Counted from the stretch's first letter, positions 16,712 to 25,366 are shown. The stretch: DNA of 64,000 nucleotides from Hansschlegelia beijingensis (GCF_014196425.1 NZ_JACIDR010000007.1:62001-126000), one strand, 5' to 3'. Numbers and translations: made by a program. Notes: generated by a model not told the origin, from the sequence alone.

Positions 16712-17838
16712 GCCGACAGCCAGGAGGTCACCGGCCCCTTGCGGCTGGCGATGATCCCCTGCACGACCTGCGCCGCGTGGACGACGAGCGACAGCACGAT
16801 CCACCACAGCACCACGATCATGCCGAGGTCCGGCCGGCCGAACAGCGTGAAAACGGTGAGGATCACGAGGTTCGGGTTGCGGCGCGCGGTGATCAGCCGG
16901 AAGAAGCTGTCGAACGGCCGCCAGACATGCATGTGCATGCCGAACAGCCGCAGGAACGCGCCCTCCAGAAGGCGCTGGACCACATAGCCGCCGACGATGA
17001 CGCCGACCGCAAGCCCGGGGTGCTCCAGGGGCATGCCGACCGCCGGAAGGCCGACGATCCAGGCCCACCACCAGAATGGCGGGTGGATGAGATCGATGCC
17101 GTGGTCGAGCACGTCGCCGAACTTGGAGTAGGTCATGGTGACGCGGGCGAGCTTGCCGTCGACCGTGTCCAGGAAGGTCATGATCCACGCCGCGACCAGC
17201 CCCCAGCCATAGTGGCCGGTCCAGAACAGCCAGAGCGCGACGAACACCAGCAGCAGGCTGACCGTCGTCACCTGGTTCGGCGTGACGCCGAGCACGGCGC
17301 ACCATTTGGTCACGATCCGGGCCGGCAGCGGCCAGACATATTTGGTGATGACGTCGGTCACCCCCTTGTAGGAGCCGGCGAAGCTGCGCGCCTCGAAATC
17401 GGCCGCCGTCTGCGGGTTCAGGGGCGCCACATAGGCGATCTCGCGCTTGCGGAGCTTGCGGTTGTAGGAGCCCGCGAGTCCCTCGGAATCCAGCGCTTCC
17501 GTGCCTGCCGGGACGCGCCCTTCCGCAAGCGCGGCGGCGGCCGCCGCGGCCTCCGCTCCCGCGACATTGGCCGCGACCGCGACGCCGCCCGAAACGAGCG
17601 TCGCGCCCGGGCGCTCGGCCAGCGCCTCGACCAGTCGCTGCTCATAGGCGTGATCGAGCCTGAACAGCAGCGTGCGGCCGCCCGCGGGCGCCACCGGGGT
17701 GTCCCGCACGTCGGTCACGCCGACGCGCTTCAGCTGCCTTCTGAGACGCTCCGCGGCGCTCATTCCCCAGATGCGGACCTCAGAGGCGCCGACGAGAAGG
17801 GCGGTCGGCGCCGAGGCCGGGCGTGTCGCATCCGTCAT
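16708..17838 (-). CDS. CDP-alcohol phosphatidyltransferase with N-terminal nucleotidyltransferase-like domain
   Basis: 376 residues. The C-terminal membrane domain has a perfect CDP-alcohol phosphotransferase motif: D224xxDG...AR...G241xxxD245xxxD249, followed by several hydrophobic helices. The N-terminal 150 residues resemble a nucleotidyltransferase domain (LLVGASEVRIWGMSAAERLR, then LLFRLDHAYEQRLVEAL), but the G-rich NTP loop is eroded, so it may be structural or regulatory. Bifunctional fusions of this layout exist, for example inositol-phosphate cytidylyltransferase/DIPP synthase. Here it probably transfers phosphoglycerate from CDP-glycerate to a ceramide lipid, which is inference from the locus. 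First gene of the coupled leftward block; ATG at 17838. Confidence 0.82.
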   Translation of the reverse strand: MTDATRPASAPTALLVGASEVRIWGMSAAERLRRQLKRVGVTDVRDTPVAPAGGRTLLFRLDHAYEQRLVEALAERPGATLVSGGVAVAANVAGAEAAAAAAALAEGRVPAGTEALDSEGLAGSYNRKLRKREIAYVAPLNPQTAADFEARSFAGSYKGVTDVITKYVWPLPARIVTKWCAVLGVTPNQVTTVSLLLVFVALWLFWTGHYGWGLVAAWIMTFLDTVDGKLARVTMTYSKFGDVLDHGIDLIHPPFWWWAWIVGLPAVGMPLEHPGLAVGVIVGGYVVQRLLEGAFLRLFGMHMHVWRPFDSFFRLITARRNPNLVILTVFTLFGRPDLGMIVVLWWIVLSLVVHAAQVVQGIIASRKGPVTSWLSA

Positions 17839-17940
17839 TTGTGCTTGCAGTTCCTGCGCAGGCCACACTATGGGCGTGTCGTTTAGCGACAAACTTCCGG
17901 CCTTTCCAGCGCGGCGGCGCCGATCGTCACAGGACCCCAG
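17839..17940. promoter_or_regulatory. Divergent promoter region between the two cpg/cerS transcription units
   Basis: The 102 bp between the leftward CDP-alcohol transferase operon and the rightward HIT-lptFG-cerS operon. It contains a perfect 10-bp palindrome CCTGCGCAGG (17853-17862) and an inverted repeat TGTCG-TTTAG-CGACA (17877-17891). Either may be an operator allowing joint control of both units. No match to the GACCGAAC palindrome upstream of acp-spt is seen. Confidence 0.4.
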
Positions 17941-18378
17941 ATGGCCAACAAGACGATGGAGAAGTTCGGCCACCCCGCCTCCGTGGTCGCGGAGGTGGGC
18001 GCATGGACAATCCAGGTCCGCCCGAAACAGCTGGCGCTCGGCTCGCTCGTCCTTATATGCCGCGAGCCTGCCGGGGCGTTCTCCCAGCTCTCCCCGCAGG
18101 CCTTCGTGGATCTCGGCGCGGCTGTCGCGGAGATCGAGCGCGTCCTGAAGGCGTTCGTGCGGTATGAGCGCATCAACTACCTGATGCTCATGATGGTCGA
18201 TCCCGACGTCCATTTTCACGTGATCCCGCGCTACGAGGGCGAGCGCTCGTTCGGCGGCGCGACCTTCGGGGACGCCGGATGGCCCGGGCCGCCCGATCTT
18301 GCGCGCGGCGTCGACCTCGACCCCGATGCGCTCGCCGCCCTGACGGCCGAGCTCCGCTCGCGCTGGGCCGCGGCCTGA
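17941..18378 (+). CDS. HIT-family protein with altered HIT motif
   Basis: 145 residues, histidine-triad fold (nucleotidyl hydrolase or transferase superfamily). The motif normally H-h-H-h-H-h-h reads DVHFHVI (about 89-95): the last two histidines, including the nucleophile position, are kept, while the first is Asp. It starts the coupled rightward operon; its TGA overlaps the ATG of the LptF-like gene by 1 base. Genes of this family sit in the equivalent Caulobacter locus as far as I recall. A role in processing a CDP- or NMP-linked intermediate of head-group synthesis is plausible but unproven. Confidence 0.8.
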   Translation: MANKTMEKFGHPASVVAEVGAWTIQVRPKQLALGSLVLICREPAGAFSQLSPQAFVDLGAAVAEIERVLKAFVRYERINYLMLMMVDPDVHFHVIPRYEGERSFGGATFGDAGWPGPPDLARGVDLDPDALAALTAELRSRWAAA

Positions 18379-19604
18379 TGGCGGACGCTCGCGCGAGCGG
18401 CGGCTGGTTCCGGCTGCGCCTGCTCGACCGCTACGTCCTCGCCCTGACGCTGCGGCCCATGCTGATGTCGCTCGGCGTCGTGCTGACGGCGCTGCTGCTC
18501 GAACGGGTGCTGCGCCTGGTCGACATGCTGGCGACCGCCGGCGCGCCGATCATCCTGGTGGTCTCGCTCTCCACGAACCTGATCCCGCATTATCTCGGCT
18601 TCGCGCTGCCGGCGGGCTTCGCGCTCGGCATCTTCAGCGCCGTCTCGCGGCTGAGCCTCGGGGCCGAGCTCGAGGCGATGCTCGCCTCCGGGGTCTCGAT
18701 CCAGTCCGTGCTGCGGCCGCTGGTCGCGCTGGGCTGCATCCTGTCGCTGATCAGCATCCTGGTGGTGGGATACCTGGCCCCCTATTGCCGCTACGCCTAT
18801 CGCGACATCATCAATTCGAGCGTCGCCTACGCGTGGCGCGCGCATGCGCCCGCGGCCACCTTCATCAGCGTCAAGGACGGGCTGACGATCACCGCCGACG
18901 AGGTCGACAAGACAGGCCGGCAGCTCAAGGGCGTGTTCATCCAGAACCGCGACCAGGGCGCGGACGTCGTCACCTCCTCGGTCGCCGGCACGCTCGAGCT
19001 GACGCCCGACAAGACCCAGATCCAGCTCAAGCTGCACAACGGCGTCGTGGTGCGCGACTACGGCGCGGCGCGGCCGAGCACGCTGCGCTTCCAGGAGCTC
19101 GTGCTCGACAAGAAGTTCGACCTGCAGGCCCCGCCGTTCCGGCCGCGCGGCGGCAATGAGCGCGAGCTCACGTTGAGCGAGCTGTGGAGCGAGATGAACT
19201 CGCCGATGCCGTCCTCGCCGCTGAACGAGCTGCAGGCCGAGTTCCACTCGCGGCTGGCGCGCTCGCTGTCGCTGCCCTTCCTGCCGCTGCTGATCGTGCC
19301 GCTCAGCATGACGATGCGGCGCAACGCGCGGGTCGGCAACGCGGCCGCCTCGGCGGTGCTGATGGTGCTGTTCCACAACGCGCTGCAGATCGGCCAGACC
19401 TTCGCGCACAAGGGCATTGGCTGGGCGCCGCTCGATTGCTGGGCGCCGTTCTTCGTCTATGTGGCCTTCGCGCTCTGGCTCTACCGGACCAGCACGGACC
19501 GGCCGGGCGACACCGTCGTGTCCCGCGCGCTCGACAGGGTGAGACGGGTCATCGAAAGCCTGACGCGCCGTGTCGGCGCGCGGCTGCAGGCGGCCAAGAG
19601 CTGA
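18378..19604 (+). CDS. LptF/YjgP-like permease of the sphingolipid operon
   Basis: 408 residues with the LptF/LptG layout: N-terminal helices (DRYVLALTLRPMLMSLGVVL), a periplasmic beta-jellyroll-like middle (about 160-285) and C-terminal helices (LPLLIVPLSMTMRRNARVG). LptF and LptG form the inner-membrane channel that extracts LPS together with the LptB2 ATPase. The pair here lies between a HIT gene and ceramide synthase, not beside the usual alphaproteobacterial lptD-surA-pdxA neighbours. It is therefore likely a second, dedicated pair for sphingolipid. ATG at 18378 overlaps the HIT stop by 1 base and the TGA overlaps the next ATG by 1 base. Confidence 0.85.
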   Translation: MADARASGGWFRLRLLDRYVLALTLRPMLMSLGVVLTALLLERVLRLVDMLATAGAPIILVVSLSTNLIPHYLGFALPAGFALGIFSAVSRLSLGAELEAMLASGVSIQSVLRPLVALGCILSLISILVVGYLAPYCRYAYRDIINSSVAYAWRAHAPAATFISVKDGLTITADEVDKTGRQLKGVFIQNRDQGADVVTSSVAGTLELTPDKTQIQLKLHNGVVVRDYGAARPSTLRFQELVLDKKFDLQAPPFRPRGGNERELTLSELWSEMNSPMPSSPLNELQAEFHSRLARSLSLPFLPLLIVPLSMTMRRNARVGNAAASAVLMVLFHNALQIGQTFAHKGIGWAPLDCWAPFFVYVAFALWLYRTSTDRPGDTVVSRALDRVRRVIESLTRRVGARLQAAKS

Positions 19605-20737
19605 TGCGCCTCACCCGCTATCTGAGCGTGTCGCTCGTCCGGATGGCGCTCACCGCGACCTTCATCCTGGCGTTCATCGCGCAGATCCTCGATCTGGTCG
19701 ACAACGCCGGCGACATCCTCGACCAGGGCGACGGCCTCTACGGCATCCTGCGCTACGTCGTGCTGCGAATGCCGACGCTGCTGACGCGCTCGCTGCCGCT
19801 CGGCGCGCTGGTCGGCGCGACGCTCGTTCTGCTGCTGCTCGCCCGCAACAGCGAGATCGTGGCGATGCGGTCAGCGGGGCGCAGCACCGCCCAGCTGTTC
19901 CTGTCGATGCTGCCCGGCGCGCTTGTGCTGGTGCTGTTCCAGTCGACGCTGATCGACGTGGTCGCGCCGCACACCGAGGCGCGGCTCGCGATCCTGCTCA
20001 CGCAGCGCATCGACCGCCAGGCCGACGAGGCGTCGAAGAACCCCAAGGCCACATGGCTGCGGATCGGCGACGCGGTGGTCTCCTTCGACCGGGTCAGCGA
20101 GCGCGGCAGGCGGCTGAGGTCGGTGCGCATCTACGATCGCGACCAGAACAAGGTCGTGACCGCGCGCACCACAGCGGCCGAGGCGCGCTACCGCAACGGC
20201 AGATGGACGCTCAAAGACGCCGAGCGGGTTCTCTGGACGCGCGAGAACTTCAACGAGCGCACGCCCGCCGACGGGGTGTGGGAGACGAGCCTCACGCCCG
20301 ACGACGTGCTGTCGTCGCTCACCCCCGAAAGCCGCGTCTCGCTGGCGGCGGCGCGCGCGGTGCTGGCCGGCGAGATGACGCCCAATGCGCCGCTGCCGTT
20401 CTACCAGACGCTCATCGAGCGGGTGTATGCGGGGCCCCTCGGCGTCATCGTGATGGTGCTGCTCGCCATGCCGGCGGCGCTCGTGAACTGGCGCGACGCC
20501 CGCACCGGGCGGCGCGGCGTGCTGGCCATGACGGCCGGACTGATCTTCCTGCTCTCCGACGGGTTGCTGACCACGCTCGCCCTGACCGGCGTCGTCAGCC
20601 CCGCCATCGGCGCGTGGTCGGCGCTGGTGGTGTTCGCGATCTACGGCGCCTACCGGATCTTCCGCATCGACGGCGGCTGGCCGCCGCGAGCGACCAGGGC
20701 GCAACCGGCGAAGCGCCTGGCGGAGGCCAAGAATTGA
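19604..20737 (+). CDS. LptG/YjgQ-like permease of the sphingolipid operon
   Basis: 377 residues. The N-terminus MRLTRYLSVSLVRMALTATF and the early RSLPLGALVGATLVLLLLARNSEIVAMRSAG region match the LptG/LptF coupling-helix area (E and MRSAG being conserved where LptB docks). A periplasmic jellyroll-like domain (about 120-285) and C-terminal helices follow. Paired with the gene upstream it should form an LptFG-type heterodimer; an LptB-type ATPase must come from elsewhere, since none is in the operon. Coupled on both sides: 1-base overlap upstream, 4-base TTGA overlap downstream. Confidence 0.85.
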   Translation: MRLTRYLSVSLVRMALTATFILAFIAQILDLVDNAGDILDQGDGLYGILRYVVLRMPTLLTRSLPLGALVGATLVLLLLARNSEIVAMRSAGRSTAQLFLSMLPGALVLVLFQSTLIDVVAPHTEARLAILLTQRIDRQADEASKNPKATWLRIGDAVVSFDRVSERGRRLRSVRIYDRDQNKVVTARTTAAEARYRNGRWTLKDAERVLWTRENFNERTPADGVWETSLTPDDVLSSLTPESRVSLAAARAVLAGEMTPNAPLPFYQTLIERVYAGPLGVIVMVLLAMPAALVNWRDARTGRRGVLAMTAGLIFLLSDGLLTTLALTGVVSPAIGAWSALVVFAIYGAYRIFRIDGGWPPRATRAQPAKRLAEAKN

Positions 20738-21861
20738 GCTCGATCGACGTTCGCCCTGTCGTCTCGAAGCGCGACTTCGAGCAGTTCATCGCCCTGCCGG
20801 GCCGCCTGCACGCCAACGACCCGACCTATGTGGCGCCGCTCAAGATGGAGCGACGCGAGGCGCTCTCGCCGAAGAAGAACCCGCTGTTCAACTACATGGA
20901 CTGGGCCTTCTGGCTGGCGTGGCGCGACGGCAAGCCGGTCGGACGGATCAGCGCGCAGGCCGACCGCCGCACCGGCGACGTCGGCCATTTCGGCATGATC
21001 GCGGCGGAGGACGACCCGGCCGTCTTCAGCGCCCTGTTCCGCGAGGTGGAGGCGTTTCACCGCGCGCGCGGCAAGGCCGAGATCCAAGGCCCGTTCAACC
21101 TCAGCATCAACGAGGAATCCGGCCTTCTGGTCGACGGCTTCGACACGCCGCCGATGCTGCTGATGCCGCACGACCTGCCCTATGTCGGACCGCGCGTGGA
21201 GGCCGAGGGCTACGCCAAGGCGATGGACCTCTACGCCTATCTGCACGACGTCGACACGCCGTTTCCGCCCGCCGTGGAGCGCATCCTGGCGCGTCCCACC
21301 CCGCCGGAGCTCACCGTGCGGCACATGGACTGGAGCCGCTATGACGACGAGCTGCGGGCCATCGTCGAAATCTTCAACGACGCCTGGGCTGACAATTGGG
21401 GCTTCGTGCCGCTCGGCGAGGACGAACTCCAGCACCTCGCCAAGTCGCTCAAGCTGCTGATCGACGAGCGGCTTGTCTGGATCGTGGAGATGTCGGGCAA
21501 GCCCGCCGCCTTCGGGGTGGCGCTGCCGAATCTGAACGAGATCATCCGCGACCTCGACGGCGAACTGCTGCCCTTCGGCTGGGCCAAGCTGCTGTGGCGG
21601 CTGAAGCGGCGGACCTACAGGTCCGGCCGCGTCGCCCTGATGGGCGTGCGCCGGGAGTACCACCGCAGCTTCCTGGGCAAGACGATGCCGCTCTACATCT
21701 TCCAGAAGTTCCGCGAGGAGGGGCGCGTCCGGAAGGTGAAGTGGGTGGAGATGTCCTGGGTTCTCGAGAGCAACACGCCGATGCGCCACATCGGCGAGGC
21801 GCTCGGCGGCGGCAGGGCCTACAAGACCTATCGCGTCTACTCGAAGAAGCTCACGGCGTGA
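20734..21861 (+). CDS. cerS: Bacterial ceramide synthase (GNAT-like N-acyltransferase)
   Basis: 375 residues from a TTG at 20734 that overlaps the previous stop (TTGA); GGAGG lies about 9 nt upstream. The family pattern is clear: VAPLKMERREALSPKKNPLFNY, VGRISAQADR, a long IQGPFNLSINEESGLLVDGF run and MGVRREYHRS. Proteins of this GNAT-like family were shown in Caulobacter to be the bacterial ceramide synthase (bCerS), N-acylating the long-chain base; the fold is unrelated to eukaryotic ceramide synthases. The general family is broader, so the call depends also on linkage to spt, acp and the cpg genes. Cytosolic or membrane-peripheral; no membrane segments seen. Confidence 0.85.
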   Translation: MSSIDVRPVVSKRDFEQFIALPGRLHANDPTYVAPLKMERREALSPKKNPLFNYMDWAFWLAWRDGKPVGRISAQADRRTGDVGHFGMIAAEDDPAVFSALFREVEAFHRARGKAEIQGPFNLSINEESGLLVDGFDTPPMLLMPHDLPYVGPRVEAEGYAKAMDLYAYLHDVDTPFPPAVERILARPTPPELTVRHMDWSRYDDELRAIVEIFNDAWADNWGFVPLGEDELQHLAKSLKLLIDERLVWIVEMSGKPAAFGVALPNLNEIIRDLDGELLPFGWAKLLWRLKRRTYRSGRVALMGVRREYHRSFLGKTMPLYIFQKFREEGRVRKVKWVEMSWVLESNTPMRHIGEALGGGRAYKTYRVYSKKLTA

Positions 21862-22595
21862 CCACGGCCCTGGTGCTCGCCGGCGTCCGGCCCGGCGGCG
21901 ACCCGCTCGCCGAATTCGCCGGCGTCAGCCACAAGGCGCTGATCCCGATCGGCGGCGTCGCGATGCTCGACCGGGTCGTCGACGCCCTGCGGGCGAGCGG
22001 CCGGATCGACCGCATCGTGGTGTCGATCGACCGCCCGGAGCTCGTCACGCGGCCGGACGTCGAGGTGCTGCGCTCGGGGCAGACGCTGAGCGCCAGCGTC
22101 TCGGACGCGCTCGAGAAGCTCGGCGCGCCGCTGTTCGTGACGACCGCCGACCATGCGCTGCTCGAGCCCGAATGGGTCGGCTACTTCCTTGACCACCTGC
22201 CCGAGACCACGGTCGCGGCCGGGCTGGCGCGCTCCGAGAACGTCATGGCCGCGACGCCGGACACCAAGCGCACCTTCCTGCGCTTCTCAGACGGCGCCTT
22301 CTCGGGCTGCAACATGTTCTTCCTGCGCGACGCCTCGGCGGTCGAGGCTGTGCGCCGCTGGCGCGAGGTCGAGGCGCTCCGCAAGAAGCCGCTCAAGATG
22401 CTGGTGCGGCTCGGGCCCGGCGCGATCCTGTCCTACCTGCTCGGCCGCCTCACCCTCGCCCGTGCGGCGGCGGCCGCCGGACGGGTGCTGGGCGCGAGCG
22501 CGGGCGTGGTGGAGCTGCCGTTCGGCCGCGCCGCGGTCGACGTCGACAAGCCGGCCGACCTGATCCTGGTGCGCCGGATCGTCGAAGGCGGCTGA
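21858..22595 (+). CDS. cpgD: MobA-like NTP transferase, probable phosphoglycerate cytidylyltransferase (CpgD-like)
   Basis: 245 residues from a GTG at 21858, coupled to cerS by a 4-base GTGA overlap. The N-terminus ALVLAGVRPGGDPLAEF...KALIPIGG (K26) is a nucleotidyltransferase NTP-binding loop; LFVTTADHALL carries the metal-binding Asp, and VDVDKPADL near the C-terminus holds the second. In Caulobacter the nucleotidyltransferase of this locus (CCNA_01210, CpgD) was reported to make CDP-glycerate from CTP and 3-phosphoglycerate for ceramide diphosphoglycerate. Position next to cerS and family agree. It is the last gene of the operon; the next gene is convergent, 3 bp away. Confidence 0.75.
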   Translation: MTTALVLAGVRPGGDPLAEFAGVSHKALIPIGGVAMLDRVVDALRASGRIDRIVVSIDRPELVTRPDVEVLRSGQTLSASVSDALEKLGAPLFVTTADHALLEPEWVGYFLDHLPETTVAAGLARSENVMAATPDTKRTFLRFSDGAFSGCNMFFLRDASAVEAVRRWREVEALRKKPLKMLVRLGPGAILSYLLGRLTLARAAAAAGRVLGASAGVVELPFGRAAVDVDKPADLILVRRIVEGG

Positions 22596-22598
22596 CGC

Positions 22599-23954
22599 TC
22601 AGCCGCGCGCGGTGACGATCGCGGGGGCGTGGCTCTCCGCGCTGCCCGGAGCGGGCCGGACGCGGGCGCCCGGCAGGCCGGTCGGCTGCCCGACCGCGAC
22701 CACCAGCAGCTCGCCGTCGCCGAACAGCTTGCGGGCGGCCGCGCGCACGTCGTCCTCGGTCACGGCCGCGACCAGATCGTTGCGCCTCGCCACATAGTCG
22801 ATGCCGAGCTCGTCGAGCTGCAGGTGGACGAGCTGGTTGGCGATCTTGGTCGAGGTGTCGAACCGGAGCGCATAGGAGCCGATCAGGTACTTCCTGGCGC
22901 CGTCGAGCTCCTTCGGCGTGGGCCCCTCGGTGGCCATGCGGCGGATCTCGGCCTGGATCAGGTCGATCGACTGCCCGGCGCGGTCGTTGCGCGTCGCGAC
23001 GCCGCCCAGGAACATGCCGGCGTGGTCATAGGGCGACAGATAGCTGTAGACCGAATAGGCGAGGCCGCGCTTCTCGCGCACCTCGGTGAACAGCCGCGAC
23101 GAGAACGAGCCGCCGCCCAGGATGTGGTTCGCCACATAGGCCGGGATGAAGTCGTCGTCATTGCGCAGCGGGCCGCTGCGGCCGAACACGATTGAGGTCT
23201 GCGGCACGTCGAGCGTGACGATCTCGGTGCGGCCGATGGCGGCCGGCGCGACGGTCGGCACCGCGATCAGGCTCGCGGCTTCCGGAAGGTCCGCCAGCAG
23301 CCTGTCGACGAGGCCCGCGAGCCGTTCGGGCGAGACCGCCCCGACCGCGCCGATGACGATGTTGTCGCGGGTGATCAGCCGCCGGTGCGCGCCGAGCAGT
23401 TCCTGCCGGCCGATCGCCGCGAGGCTTTCGACCGTGCCGCGCGGCGGCCGGCCATAGGGATGGCCCGGAAAGGCTTCGGCGAAGAAGGTGCGGCCGGCGA
23501 GATCCTCGGGGTCCAGCGCGTCGCGGCGGAGCTGCGCCGAAAGCTGCGAGCCGATGCGCTCCACCGCGTCGTCGTCGAAGCGCGGGCGCGACAGCGCGAG
23601 CGACAGCAGGCCGAAGGCCTCGTCGAGGTTCTCCGGCAGCGTCCGCAGGCTCGCCGTCACGGCGTCGCGGTTGGACGAGAAGGACAGCTCGATCGCCTTC
23701 TCCTCCAGCGTCTCCTGGAAGGTCTCCGCGCGCAGCTCGCCCGCGCCCTCGTCGAGCAACGCGGCCATCAGCCCGACGACGCCCGGCAGCTCCGCCGGGT
23801 CCTGCGCCGAGCCGCCCCGGAAGGCGACCTCGACGGCCACCACCGGCACGGTGTTCTCCTCGACCAGCCACGCCTCCGCCCCGTGCGACGCGGCGACGCG
23901 CTGGATGCGGGTGACGTGCGCCTGCGGCGCGGCGGCGGTCGAGGCGGAAGACAT
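22599..23954 (-). CDS. M16-family peptidase, non-catalytic partner subunit
   Basis: 451 residues, homologous to M16 metallopeptidases but lacking the zinc motif: where HxxEH should be, it reads VGLMAALLDEGAG. A late R/Y motif region (FSSRLFTEVREKRGLAYSVYS) is well kept. Such inactive subunits pair with an active one, as in the processing peptidase and the two-gene bacterial systems; the active partner lies 50 bp upstream. The start is uncertain: ATG at 23954 or TTG at 23966. Probably periplasmic or membrane-associated function, but no obvious signal peptide is seen from either start. Confidence 0.88.
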   Translation of the reverse strand: MSSASTAAAPQAHVTRIQRVAASHGAEAWLVEENTVPVVAVEVAFRGGSAQDPAELPGVVGLMAALLDEGAGELRAETFQETLEEKAIELSFSSNRDAVTASLRTLPENLDEAFGLLSLALSRPRFDDDAVERIGSQLSAQLRRDALDPEDLAGRTFFAEAFPGHPYGRPPRGTVESLAAIGRQELLGAHRRLITRDNIVIGAVGAVSPERLAGLVDRLLADLPEAASLIAVPTVAPAAIGRTEIVTLDVPQTSIVFGRSGPLRNDDDFIPAYVANHILGGGSFSSRLFTEVREKRGLAYSVYSYLSPYDHAGMFLGGVATRNDRAGQSIDLIQAEIRRMATEGPTPKELDGARKYLIGSYALRFDTSTKIANQLVHLQLDELGIDYVARRNDLVAAVTEDDVRAAARKLFGDGELLVVAVGQPTGLPGARVRPAPGSAESHAPAIVTARG

Positions 23955-24004
23955 GATCGCGGACAAGGTCCTTCGGGTCGGGCGAATGCGGAGGCGCGGC
24001 CGGA

Positions 24005-25366
24005 TTATTCGGCGGCCAGCCGCTCGGGCGCGGGCGCGGACAGCAGCTCGCCGGTGACGGAGCGGCGCGGGTCGAGCACGGCGCGGGCGACGTCGCGCAC
24101 CGCCCCGGACGTCACCGCGCGGATCCGCGCGGGCCAGGCCTGCACCTCCTCGATCGTGCCGCCGGTGGCGAGCGAGGCGCCGTAGATGCGGGCGAGCGTG
24201 GCCTGGCTGTCCTGCGCATAGATCGTGTCGGCGATCAGCCGGGTCTTGGCGCGGTCGAGCTCGGCCTCCGTCGGGCCCTCGGCCATGAAGCGGGCGAGCT
24301 CCTCGTCGATCGCCGCCTCGAGATCCGCGAGCGGCACGCCGGCGCGCGGGATGGCGTAGATCGCGAACCGCCCTTCGTCGAGCGCGTCGCCGTAGTACCA
24401 GGCGCCGGCGTTGGCCGCGACGCCACGCTCGACCACCAGCGCGCGGTAGATGCGGCTCGTCGAGCCGCCGCCCATGATCTGCGACAGCAGGTCGAGCGCA
24501 TAGGCCTCGTCGCCCGTCGCGGTCTCGTAGGAGGGAGCCAGATAGTTGCGCTGGAGCGAGGGCTGCGTGACGCGCGGGTCGGCGAGGCGGACCCGCCGCG
24601 CGGCGCGCGGCTCGGGCTCGCGCGGCCGGACGCGCGGGCCGAGGTCGACGCGCCGCTCGACCTTGCCGTAGGTCTCCTCGGCGAGTCCCCTCACCTCCTC
24701 GGCGTCGACATCGCCCGCGACCACCAGGATCGCGTTGTTGGGCGTGTAGAAGCGCTCGTAGAAGGCGATCGCGTCATGGCGGTCGAGCTTCTCGATCTCG
24801 TGCTCCCAGCCGATGATCGGCGTGCCGTAGGGGTGGTTCACGAACAGCGCGGCCGCCACCGCCTCGCCGAGCTGCGAGCTCGGGTCGCCGTCGACGCGCG
24901 ACCGGCGCTCCTCGAGGATCACGTCGCGCTCGGGGTTCACGACCTCGTCGGTGAGCTGCAGCCCCGTCATCCGGTCGGCCTCGAAGGCCATCACGGTCTT
25001 CAGGTGCTCGCGGGCGACGCGCTGGAAATAGGAGGTGTAGTCGTAGGAGGTGAAGGCGTTCTCCTGCCCGCCGAGCTCCGCGACCACATGGCTGAACTCG
25101 CCGGCCGGGTGCTTCGCGGTGCCCTTGAACATCAGATGCTCGAGGAAATGCGCGATGCCGGAGACGCCGGGGGACTCGTCGGCCGAGCCGACCTTGTACC
25201 AGATCATGTGCGTCACGACCGGCGCGCGCCGGTCGGGGATCACCACCACCTGCAGGCCGTTCGCCAGCGTGAAGGAGGCCACGTCCGGCCCGGCGCCGCG
25301 GGCGGCGTCGGCGGGCGTCTGAGGCTTCAGTTCGGCGACGGCGCCGGCGGGCGTGGCTGCTGCCAT
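24005..25366 (-). CDS. M16-family zinc metallopeptidase, catalytic subunit
   Basis: 453 residues. The inverted zinc motif HFLEH is at 73-77, with the third ligand glutamate expected about 75 residues later (RDVILEERRSRVDGDPSSQL). The C-terminal half carries the second M16 domain. Alphaproteobacteria often have this active/inactive pair in tandem; the pair is related to pitrilysin and mitochondrial processing peptidase. ATG at 25366. It is separated by 160 bp from the upstream secreted hypothetical gene and is probably co-transcribed with the downstream partner. Confidence 0.93.
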   Translation of the reverse strand: MAAATPAGAVAELKPQTPADAARGAGPDVASFTLANGLQVVVIPDRRAPVVTHMIWYKVGSADESPGVSGIAHFLEHLMFKGTAKHPAGEFSHVVAELGGQENAFTSYDYTSYFQRVAREHLKTVMAFEADRMTGLQLTDEVVNPERDVILEERRSRVDGDPSSQLGEAVAAALFVNHPYGTPIIGWEHEIEKLDRHDAIAFYERFYTPNNAILVVAGDVDAEEVRGLAEETYGKVERRVDLGPRVRPREPEPRAARRVRLADPRVTQPSLQRNYLAPSYETATGDEAYALDLLSQIMGGGSTSRIYRALVVERGVAANAGAWYYGDALDEGRFAIYAIPRAGVPLADLEAAIDEELARFMAEGPTEAELDRAKTRLIADTIYAQDSQATLARIYGASLATGGTIEEVQAWPARIRAVTSGAVRDVARAVLDPRRSVTGELLSAPAPERLAAE

